A DNA stretch of 64,000 nucleotides, from contig NC_134878.1 in the NCBI RefSeq assembly GCF_041734735.1, positions 32,190,311 through 32,254,310 on the forward strand, read 5' to 3'. Shown piece by piece: positions 11,101 to 23,100 of this stretch (its first letter is position 1; each line of letters starts with the position of its first letter). The notes under the pieces were generated by a model. It had not been told where the DNA came from, did not search any database, and saw nothing but the letters and a program-made list of their open reading frames with translations. A program made the position numbers and the translations under genes. The stretch comes from Babylonia areolata. Its lineage: Eukaryota > Mollusca > Gastropoda > Neogastropoda > Buccinidae.

Positions 11101-14100
11101 TTGGGGGGGGTTTTGGAATTTTTTTGGGGATAGTTTGCATTTTTAAAAGTTGTGTATTCGACCGGGCTTCCCGAAAAACCCTTAGGAAATGTTAAGAATT
11201 TTTTAAAACGCCCGAAAACATTTAACGATGGGGGAGGATTTAAAAGGTTTCCGTTACAAAAAAAAAGGGTCTTTCCTTTACGAAATAAAATTTTTGGGAA
11301 GAAAAATTAAAAAACGAAGATACGAAATTCCAAAAGGGAAAATTTCTTTTCCCTTTTTTAAAAACAACCAAGGATTTATAGAAAGTGTCACGGCATTGCC
11401 CAAAATGTGGGAAGAAGGGTTTTAAAATTTTTTTAAGTTCCTTGGTGTTTTTAACGATCTGTACTTTGGTTCAATGATGTGCGGGGTTCCCTTGCCCGAT
11501 GGGGTTCCCAGGTTTTTGAATTACGTGTTTGAAAAAAATTTCCATAATCTCGATCCGTTCTTTTTTCCCGTTTCCCGGAATGCCCTTTTTGGGATCTTTA
11601 CTCAGAGTACGGGAAAAAAAAACTCGAACTGTTGAGGGGTTTATGAACAAAAATAAAAGGTTTGGGGGGGGGAAAAATACGGGGTTTGGAATCGTATGAC
11701 TGTAAAAATTTTTCGCGGGGCTAAAAAAAAAGAATTTTAAAAGGTTTAAAGGGCCCCCTGAAAAACGGTTTGTATATCTTGTATCTCGCGCGGAACCAAT
11801 TTGGGATGGTTGGGCGATGTTCCCAAGCTTTCCCCAATTGGGGGGATTTTTCTGGGATAACGGGGCCAAAATCTCAAAAAGATTCTAAACCCCCCCGACG
11901 ATGTGAGACGGGATATTTTGTGGAGTGTGATATCGAGTACCCGGGGGGTTTTACACGCGAACATAACGTTTTTCCCCCTAGTCCTGGAAAATAGAATAAA
12001 ACTAAAAAACCCTCCCCTATAAACGCCCTTTCGTAAAAAAACTCGGGGGGATGCGCGGAAAGGAAAAAAAAAGAAAAATTATTTCCAAATTTTTGGAATA
12101 AGGTTGGTTATGTCGTACTATAGAAATCTAAAAAATATCCCACGAAACTTGGCATGAAAGAAACCCAAAAAATCACAAAAGTGTTAAAGTTTAATTTTTT
12201 CAAAGCCCGGATGGCCCCCTAAAATAATGATAAAAACCCCAAAACTGAGACAACCCGTTCTAACGATCCCCGATAATGATTGTTAAATTAATGAACAACT
12301 CGGTATTTGGAAAAAAACTTGGTAATATCAGAATGAGAACGAAAATTCAAATTATTCAATTTTGATGAAGAGGTTTTGGCACGCAAAAATTAAACAAACG
12401 GCTTATGTCGTTCATATGATAATAAACCGAAAAAACTTCTACCCGTTTTCACTACAAAAAAATAAGCTTGTGCTCAAAAAAACCAAATCATATCGGAGGG
12501 GGCCTTTCCCTCGCCCTATAATGTATCTCATGTATTTTTTTTTTTTGTATTACCCCACTACAAAAAAAATTTATGGATGCGGGTTGTTATATACTGATCC
12601 GATTCATTATTCTCCACGTAAAAATGCGAGGTTTTTTATCGCTTGTATGGTTGTTTTTTTGTAAGGACCGCAAAAAATTTTCCCAAAAAAGATCACCCCA
12701 TTGTATGATAAATGGGATGGGAAAAAAGTGCCGGATACATGAAAAAATGGCTGGATGAAAAACCGACCCGACAATTTTCTGCGGCTTGCGCTAAAAAGAT
12801 TTTTCGGTTATTTTTACCCGGTTTTGAGGATCAGTTATAAAAAGCCAAGGGCTTTAAAAAAATGTGTGGTAAAGGGGGATGCTTTGAACCCCGATATTTT
12901 TTAAGGAGGGGTTTTGGGTTCGATCTTTTTCAATTTACTTTTTGTATGGGGCGTTCAGATGTATAAAGAACAAGATGTACACGATCAAGCAAATAAAAGA
13001 CATCACTTCCCCGTTCGTTTAAAACGCTATTGGTAGGGGATGGTTTTAAATTTTTACCCCTTTGGGCACTTTGGTTTTTCTGTTTCGTGGGAAAAACCAT
13101 AAGTCTTCGTGAAAAAAACCTCTGGAGGGGCCTTTTTTTAAAAAATAAAAAAATTTGGATCCCCGGGCTTAAATCCCGCTTAAATTTTAAACTTTAAGGG
13201 ACCAAAGGGGAAACCCGGGTTGCTGTTTGCGGGGTTTCCAACCCTCGGCCACCGGGGGTTCATAAAATTTTTCCCGGGAAACTTGGTAAAGGGGGTTTAA
13301 CTCCCCCTTTATCATCTTTAGTCGGTGCAGGGGAAAGGTGGGGTTCTTTTCCCGATTTTTGCCTTTTTTTGGGGACCGCGGTTTCTTACCTAAAAAGTTG
13401 TCCCTCATTTTTAAAATGAACCCAACAACACCCTTTAATCTGGGTGCCCATCTGTTGATCGATTGGGGCAAATTTCATTTCAGCCACATTTTGATAAACC
13501 CTAAAACAATCTTTCCTGCCAGCGTAGATTAAAATCTTTCTACAACCGGGTTCTGTGTGTCTTTCCACCCCTTATTTTTTTAAAAAATTTTGTTCACGAA
13601 CCCAAAAACTCTGGGCCCCAGGTTCTCCCTGAAGAAGTTTGGGCAACTTAAAAGGGGTTTACGGTCATAAATACTTTAAAAAAGCGGGCCACTTCGACGC
13701 TGTCTTTCGTTGTTGGGGGTTTCGGATTCTTTAATCGACTCGAAACCCTTTAAACCCACAGTCAGGTTTACTTTTGTTTTACGCCTGATTCTGTCATAGG
13801 GTTTAAAAATAAAAGGTCACCCTGTTGAACCTCATTTGGGTAGAAATTTATCCAAATTTTGCTTGGGAATATTTTGGGGGGAGGGGGGTAGATAAATTTG
13901 CCTTAGTTTTGTTTTTTTTCCATTTTTTAGCCTAATCCTCAGACCCCCCTTGGTGCTTTCGCGATTTTTTTAATCGCCAAGGAAAAACCCCTTCCCAAAA
14001 CCGCTTGGGCTGTAATGATTTTTTCCATTTTTTTTAAAGAAAGTAAATTTTTAATTTTTTTTTGGGGAAATGCAACGCCAAAAAATGCCCAAATTGGTCT

Positions 14101-17100
14101 TTGATATAAATACGTATTTCGACCCTTTTTGTCCCTTGGGTTATATAAAAATCTGAAATTTGGGGGTTTTTTGAGGAAAGAGGGGTTTATTTGGCCCCCC
14201 ATCCTTTAAAATTATTCTTGCATAGCCAAACCCAAACATCCAAAAAGTGTTCACAGATGTTGTTTTTTTTCTTAGTTTTTCATTGATAAATCAAAACGTT
14301 GAATCCTCTCTTTTGCCATTTTGGGGTTTTCGCTCCCTAAGTTGTTTTGGTTTGGGTTGTGTGTTTCGTTCTTCTAAGCGTTGAAAAAACCCCCCATTTT
14401 TACTAAAAAAAAAAATTTACTTCCCGGAAAATTGCTAAAGCGTTTATTTACTGCCCCCCCAACGATTTAACGTTTAATGATGCCTATATTTGAGGGTTTT
14501 TATTATTATTTAAAAAATATAATGTGGGAGAATACCTTTTTTTTTTCCAACTTATCCTTCTTTCCCAAATGCGAGGGCTATATCCCAAAGTAAAAAAATC
14601 CCGATATCTTCGAGGTTGAAACCCCAAGTCTAGGGGGTCGGGGCTTTGTAAATTTTAATTTTGTCAATCTCGGGTAACCAGCGGGCCCAAATGCGCTGAC
14701 CCAAAGCTGGTATACGTTTTTGGGGTTTTTTTCTTTACCATTTATTTTTGGTTTGTTGCCATTGTTTTTTTAAAAAATTGGTGTGCAAATTAATGTTAAA
14801 AAACATAATAAAGGGGTTTGGGGTTTTTTTTCCCCACAGGGGGTGGGGGTTTTTTTCGCCCGATTTAAAAATAATGTAAAAAACCAAAATTATTTTTAAT
14901 CGCCCCAGAAATTTTTAAAAGGTTTTGATAAAAACGTGATCTGGGTCTCTCGTTGATGATGGTTTTTTGTTTTTTGGTTCATTTTTTGTTTTCGAAGTTT
15001 TTCGGGAAGTTCTTTTTTTTGCTTTTTGAGAGCCCCCTTTTCGCCCGCTTCCTTTCTTCTGATTCTTGGGTTTGTTACTTCCTCCTTTATATTTTTTAAA
15101 AATTTGCCCAATGTTTAACAGTAGTTACAGCTGTGGTGACGGAGTTAAAAAACATGCCAAATTGTGATATATTTCGAAAAAGTAAAATGTTAAGGCATGT
15201 CCAGGAATGGATCTTGCTCGAGATAACTTTTTAAATTTTGTTTGGTCATCAATTGGGAGAAAAATACAAAAATGCTTGGTTTACAGTTGTAAAAATTGGG
15301 TTTCCCGAGGGGTTTTTGAAATTCTCAAATCCAAAACCTGGGCTTCGTATCTCGTAAAAAGTTTGTTATTTTCCGGTTTTTTTATCGTTTTCGATTTTTT
15401 CAACCAAAAAATTTTTTCCCTAAATTTTCTTTTGCTCCCCCGGCTGGTACCCGCCATAAGCCTGTCGCTTTTTGGGGGTTCCTGGATAGAAATTGGCCCA
15501 TTTCTTTTATTTTCTATTTTTTCCTTTTAAGTTTAAAATAAAAAAAAACTACAATTCCAACGCCCTTAAAAGGGGAAAAATTGCAAAACCGTTTAAGAAA
15601 TTGCAAAACCGTGCAAAGGAAAATGTTAAGCATTTTTAAAAACAGCGGTTGTTATTACTAGAAAATTTTATATGAAATCTGGTTGATCAGTTTTTATATA
15701 AACTTGGAGTTTTTGGTATTTCCCAAATGATTTCCTAACCTCTTTACTTTTCATTTTGTGGGGGAAAATTGACATGTCTTTTTTTTAACACTCATCAAAC
15801 GGTCCCTTACCCTTTTCGTAAAATTTTAAAAGCCCCCCTTTTTTTTGTTTGTTCGCAAAGGTCAGTAAAGTTTACGGTTGTTTTTTCTGGGGTCAACCCC
15901 ACACAGATGTTTACTTTGTTTTCCCAAAAAAATCCCGATTTTAAATCAACTTTTGCTTCTTTTGGGTAAGAGCCTTTAAGTCACAAACATTCTTCGATGA
16001 TGTACAACGTTGGCCCCCCGGCAAATTTTTCAAAAAACGGGCCCAAGCCTTTTGTAAAAATTTTTTCCCGGGTTTTAACGGTGAAACCCCCGCGGTCCTT
16101 TTTACCCACACTGGGATCGATAGGCTTTATTATTTGAGGTAGGGCTTAAAATTACTTTTTTTTTTTTTATTTTTTTTTTTTTTTTTTTAAGAACACCCCA
16201 CGATATGGGGTTTGTAATAAATCTAAAAAATTGGGTTTCTTACCGCCCCCGTTTGCCCGCAAATAATTGCGGAATGTGCTTTTTTTGTAAACAGCCTCGA
16301 CAAACTTCCCTTCTATATTTAATTTGTCATCCATAATTAAAAATACTTAGGCTTTGAGGGGTTCGGCCGTTTCAGCTTTTTTCTGAATCGAATTTTAATC
16401 CCTTCCCCAAATTTTTTTTGGGATACAAAGCCCAAAACTCCGGGGGAAGAGAATTATATCTTTTGGGGTGGCTTACCCAAACCCAAAGAGCATAATTATT
16501 GGGTTAAAATTTTTTCGCCGACTTTTGCCTCCGTAGTTCTAAATTTTTTAAACCATTTTGGGTTATTTGGGGGGGTGCTTTTTTGGCTTTCCCAAAAAAA
16601 CTTTTAAAATTTCATCCCTTGTTGTTTGGGAAGAATCCCTTGCCCCTAAATTTTTGGGTTGGGCCCCCCTTTCGATCGTCACTTAAACCCTTACGTTTCT
16701 TTGGTTTTTAAATACTCTTTAAAAAAACAGCAGTACCCCCTTCATATTTTTTGGGCGGAACGTTGAGTTTTAATATTCCGAGTGGGGAGTTTGTCCAGGG
16801 GAAAAATTTTACGATGTCGTAGTTTTTTCTTTTAAAATAAAATGGGAAAACCCCCTCCCGGGAAAAATTTCCCGGCTATTGTCTCGAAATTCGGGTTGTG
16901 TGACTTTCTAAAACTCGAGACAAACCCCCTTCTATGTTTTTGGATGAACCCGGGTTTCTTTTGGTTTGAGGTAACCTTGCTATAAGGGGTTAAAGGTAAG
17001 TTCATACCCAGGGGGATCCCCGGGATACCCACTTGAAAAAAGGGTTTGCATGGACTTTTTGAAATTTCGAAATCAAGGGGGAAATACAAAATGATTTCCT

Positions 17101-20100
17101 TTAAGGGTTTCCGCTTTTTGGGGGGGGCTTCTCTAGCGATAGTTTTCCAATTCCTTTTATCCGAAGTTAATACGCAATCGTGTAAATTTTACGGTTTGTT
17201 AAGTCAATACCTTAAAAAAAGGGCCCGTTTTTCGTTTTTTGCGAGTTCGCCAAAGATTTTTTTGTAAAAATACTACTTTCTTCAACGTAAGATTTCTTTT
17301 CCCGGGAAAAAATGGAATGGTTGTTTTTAATTTTTTGGTTTACCTTTTTTATAAACGGTGTTCTGTTCCCATCTGGGGTAGAAGTCAAAAAAATTTTTAA
17401 AATTGCTACCCGAACACTCCCCGGAAAATCCCCTTCAAAAAACCCCAAAAATTTAGGAAAGGCACAAGAAGTTGTTGATTCGGGATCGATAGTTGACGGA
17501 TTGTTAGAAATCGGGGAACAGTCTGCCGCACGCCCTTTATCCCCGGGCCCCGGGCCAAACTTCTCTTTTGGTTTAAGTTTCTTCCCTCATTTTTTGTTTT
17601 TTTTGTTAAAAGGGATATAACTTTATATTTTTAAGGTTTAATATGGCGGAAGGTGGTAAAGGTGGCGGAAGGGTTCGCGGGAAGGGGAAAATAATAGAAC
17701 TGGTTTCTTGCAAACAGAATTAAAAAAGAGCGGGGTTGATGATTACAATGATGCTTTTGGGACAAGAGCCCGATGTTGGGGGGAAAATTTTACCAATTTT
17801 AAAACTTGATATTTTAGGGTTTTAAATACGTTTTAAAAATAACCCAGATTTTAATATCTTTTAAGTTCCCGCACGAAAAAAAACCCCTGGGCCTTTCAAC
17901 ACTGGGGGGGAAAAAAACCTGGTGGAGCAAAAAATTATTCGGGGGGGAATTGGTTTTGTAGATTTGGGGGGAAAAAAATTTTAAAACCCCCAAAAGGGGT
18001 CGGGCTCCCCAAAGGGTTTTAAACCCAAACCTGGGTGAAAAAAGGGGAAGAGGGATGATTTTCCCCAAAAATTTTCAATGATAAAAGTTTTTTAAACTAT
18101 AGTTGACCCTCCCCTCCCCGTTTGAACGGGGGTGGTTTATATTCGTAAAACCCCAAAGGGTTTTTTTAAAACAAAGCCATGCAAAGACAGGCGGTTTAAT
18201 TTTCTTTCGGGACAACCTCCAAAATTTCCTCCCCGGGAGGGAAGAAATATCAACTTTAAAAATTTAAGAATTCAGTCTGGGGAAAATTTGGCTGATAAAG
18301 ATAAAAGCGAAATTTTCCCCTTGCGTTTCCCAATTAGACGATTAAACATCGGGGTTTGCTGCACGGCTAAAAGGGGATATCAAAAAAAAAAAGGGAAGGC
18401 TGCGATTAAAAATTCACAAAAAGCGGGAAAACGATACACGGGGAATTTTTGGGAAGGAGGACAAAAACCATGGGGAAAAGTATTCAAAGGCTTTTTAGAG
18501 AACAAGGCATTATTTATCTTTTCCCATTTTTTTACTCCCTTTGGTTGTTTTCACCCACTATCTTTTTTGGCCGTAAAGGGTTTGGGGGGGGCACCCCCCA
18601 CGGGCGCCGGGTAAAAAAGATGAAAATTTGGGATAAGAAAAAGACTTAAAGATTTGGGGGGAATTATTTAAAAAATTTGGGGTTTTAAAGGCGATTAAAT
18701 TGCCCCCCCAGGAGTCTTTGGGGGGCTATTTTTTCCCGTGGTTTTTAAAAAGGTTGGGGTTTAAGCGGTTGGGGGGGTTAGCCAAAAAACCCTGTGGGCA
18801 CTCGTCCCTCGGTGGGGGCCTCCCCCCTTTTGTTTTTTTAAAAGAAGAGAAAGGAAAACCACCTTAAATTTAAAAAGTAAGAGGGGATTTATAGTCTTTG
18901 TGAGTTGTTGGCTCTTTTTCGTACGTTTCTTTGCTGGTTTGATTTTAAAAATTTTGTTATCCGAAAAACCCTTTGGCCCCCTTTCAAAAAGGGTCAAATT
19001 ACCAGAAACCGGTAGTATTGAAAATTCGGGGGCGGTGTTTGTATTTTTTTTTTTTTCTAAAAGGAAAGAGTAAACCCCCCGGGCGAATGCCTAAAAAAAC
19101 TCTGTTTCCCCGCCCCTTGTCCTCGGTGTTGTCAAAGGTTTGTTTGATTATAATCGGAAACCTTTATTACTGCATCCAAGCTTCCCAAAAATTTCTGCTT
19201 TAAAAGGGGGCAAAAGGACCCCGTAAACCTTAGCCCTTTGGGAAGAGCTTTTCCTGGGGGGCCCAACAAAAATAGATGCAAAAAATTTTGGGGGTTTAGG
19301 TGGAACCCCTTTGGGTAGGGGGTACACTTTGGGTAGGTGGGTTACAATGTGTGGTAGTTTTTTAACCCATCTTTAAAACCCAAATATTTGTTTTCTGCCC
19401 GAAAAATTAAAATTTTTAAATTATTATAATTAATGTGTGTACCAACCCTCAAGCCATTTTCCGATGGGGGGCCTTATAAAGGACAACAAAAAAATGAAAG
19501 GGGTTTACTTCGGATTCGGCGAAACGGAAAAACTTTCCTGGTATTTTTTTATCGCCGTTTGTAGGTTTTCGGGGGGTTTAAATCGATCTTAAACATTGGC
19601 TAAAAATTTTTTTTGCGCATCAAATCATTTTCCTTTTGTTTTTTTATACCGTGCGCGTTTGCGTTGGGGAACCCTATTGACCCCCCCAAATATTGCAAAA
19701 TGCTATCTTTTTAAAGACGAACTATCCCCGATTTTTAAACCCCCAAAACCCCTTACGGGAAATTTAAAGGGTTGTCCAACCCCGGGTGATGCCCCCGTAT
19801 GTCTGATTTTTTCGTGGGGGCTAAAAGAACACAGGTCCCTCTCCCTGTTTCTCATTCCCTGTCGTGAAACCCCCAACCGGGGGTCTAGCCTGAAAAAATT
19901 TTCCCCCCCCCCAAAGAAAGTTTTCTTTTTTCTTTTTCTCCAATCCTCGGGCCCAAATTGGGACCAAAGGGATAAAATGTTTTATAAAACGGTTTTTAAA
20001 AAGTTAAATGCTTGGTCGGGGGGTTTTGGGGGGATTTTTAAACTCGTCCAAAAAACCTACGAATTGATATTTAAAAATTTGAAAACCCCTATACAGGGGC

Positions 20101-23100
20101 CTCGAAAAAAAGGAAATCAGAAGCTTGAAATGTTCTTTTTTACCCCCACCCCCGGCGGCGGGGGCCCCAATACCACAAAATTGATTTGATTCTGCCCCCA
20201 CCTATGGGGGTTGTTTTTTCCACGCAAGCCGGGCCCTGTTTCATCTCCCCAGTTAGTGGGGTTCGCTAAGACTGAAAAACATCGGGAAAAATTGGCCCGG
20301 TTTTTAAAAAAATATTTGTGTTCACGTTTGATCATTTGCGTACAACTTATTCTTTTTTTTTTTTATAAACCCGGGTTTTATAGGACGCCCTCCCTTTTTG
20401 AAGGGTGTAAAATTTTTTTTTTCATAGCTATGTATATTAAAAAACAACCGATATTCAAAAAGACGAATTACCGCGGTGCATAAACTAATCAAAGTGGGAA
20501 AAAACTAGAAATCGCGGGCGTTTAAATAAACTTATTTCCCAAATGGAAAAAATTTTCAGTGATGAGTCGGAAAAAAAATTTCTTTAAATACTACCCATGT
20601 AAAATAAAAATTCCCCGATGGTTATTATAATGGGTGTTTAATTGAATAAAGAAGTGTTTTACCCCCCCCGGGGCAGATTTGACTTGCACGCTCCCCAGTG
20701 GCTATTGAGAATAAAGAGCACCCAAAACGTTTTAACTTTCTGAGGCTTGCACATTACTTGGGGGTTCCCCCCAAAAAATCATCGCGCCGGGGAATAATTT
20801 GGGGATAGGAAACAGGGGTTCCCCGGGGTTGCGATACATTAAAGCACCTTTTCCCTTCAACCTCTCTAAATTAGTACCACCGATTTAAATTTTTTAACGG
20901 ATTGCCTTCTACGTTGTTAAATCAAACCCAGTAGAAAAAGAAAGATGGGGGGGGTGGTCGAACAAAAACGTTGCATCCCCCCAGGACAAAAGAAAATTTC
21001 TCCGGGGGGATTTACCACGGTTTTTAAAACCCTTTTTATAGTTGATGAAATTTATAATTCCCCTTTCTATTGATTATTTAAATTTTAAATTTTCATATAA
21101 AATATGGTTGGGAACCCCGCAAATACGCTCGGTTTTGGGTTTTATTCGGGATACAGAGGGGTTTATGTGCCGGGAAAAGGAAAAAAAAAAGTTGTAGCAT
21201 TCCAAACCTTTTGAAAGGGAAAGTACAAAAGAAAAGAAGTAAAAATTGGTGGTTTTCGTGAGTGAGGATGTGTTTTCAAAGATGGCCCTATCAAATTGTT
21301 CGTTTTTAAAAGGTACTTTGGGGCTAATAAAACCCCTCGGGCAAGGGGGTGGAAAATTTTTAAAATTGAATCCCTTTTCCCTTTCCAAAGAAGGAAAAAA
21401 AATAAAAATAGAATAAAAAACGTGGTTGGATGTTCGCTGATTTAAGGCGTTGGATGTACTTTTTCTAAAAATAACCCCGGGGAGGTGTTAGGGGCTTAGA
21501 AACGCTCGAGGGGTTTAAAACTGAATTAGGAAAAAGATTTTTTTGATCCCAACTAGTTTGTGGGGCCTTTCCCTTTCCGTTTTTTATTTTTGATGTTTAA
21601 TTTTCGGGGGTTTTTTTAGTGCCGATGTTTTTTTAAAAATTTTTCAAGGGTTTTACATTAAATGGCCCAAAAAAACTTTTCCAAAACAAAAACCCCGAGA
21701 ATCACCATTGAAAAACAAAATGATGCTATGCCCTATGATTTTTATAGCAGGGTTTGGGCATTTAGAATTCTCGCTTGGGGGTTTTACCACAAAACAGGAA
21801 ACAATTTGGTTTGGGGGACGCTGCTCTTTTCCTCAAAATATTTCCCTTAAAAAACTACGTTGCGCCAATTTTTAAAATTTTAAAAAAATACTATTTAATT
21901 TTTTAGAAATTGGGTTTATCCCCCAAAAGGGGCCCGGGGAAAACATTAAAAATCAAACCCTGCATACGCTCGGTTTGGTTGATCTCGGGGATAAGGGGAT
22001 TTGAAAGTTTTCGGGGAAAAGAAAATCAGTTGTACGCCCCTTTAAAATTCTGAAGGAAAGTACAAAAGAAAAAAAATTTAAAGGGTAATGGGGTGGGATC
22101 AACAAAATTCGCGAACTTGCCGACCCGGGAAAGTTGACGGTTTTTTTTTGTGAACAAAACCCCATAAACTTGTTCTTTCCGACGATGATTTCATGGGGAC
22201 CTTATCGGTGGATAAATGGGATTTAGATTTTGAAATAAAAAAAAACCCCCTGTTTGGGATTGGAAGAAATCACGCTCTACAAAAAATAAAAATTGTGGTA
22301 AAATGTTGGCTTTATCATTTCGCCCTAAAGATTAAAACGTCGTTTTAAAAGCGACGAATTTGGATATGTTATTTTGGGTTTTAGAGGTAAAAAGGGGCTG
22401 GCACCTGCGGTTTAAATTTAAAAAAATTTGATTTTTTAGCCGCCTTTTTAGGGGTTAAAACTGTCTTTTTTTAAAAACTTTAGTGGGGTGCCAGTGTTTT
22501 GGGGAAAAAGTTTTAAAAGGGGGCGGGTAAAATGGCCCCGGGGAAATTTTTAAAAAAAATCTTGAGAATTACCATCAAAATTCCAGTGGTTGGCCCCTTG
22601 ATCAAAAAAATCCCCCTATTGAATTCTCGCTCGAAGGTGTCATCAAACGTCATCTTTGTAAAATTTTCTCTCGCTTTATTCACATCGGAACCCCTTTTGC
22701 TTTAAAAAAAATGCGCTACCCTTCCCCAAAACCCGTTACCTCATTTAAAAAAAAGATTTCTATAGAAATTTAAAGGGAAGGGGTTTTTTTTCCTACGGGG
22801 AGATATCGGGAAAATTAAAAAAAAACCTGAAAAAGCCGTGATGAAAGAACTTTATTTTTTTAAAAAAAATTTTTTAAAGCCGGGGGGTAAAAAACGCTTC
22901 GCCGCGGATACAACGCTGCGCTTTAGGAACGCCCTTGGAGCATGGGGTGTTGGAAATTTCTTTTTGAGTGTCGCCCCTGCTCCCGTAGCTATTTGGGAAA
23001 AGAAGTGGGGAAACTGGTTTTCCCTTTGGTGTGGTTGGTTTAACTTGTAAATTTTTTCATAAAAAAATTTTTGTCAAAAATATGAAGCACAAAGGATTCG

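Noticed and set aside
17312-20483. Assigning capsid, integrase or protease names to the long frames in the right half of the Polinton
   Set aside because: Such genes are expected there, but no motif I can read supports a specific assignment.
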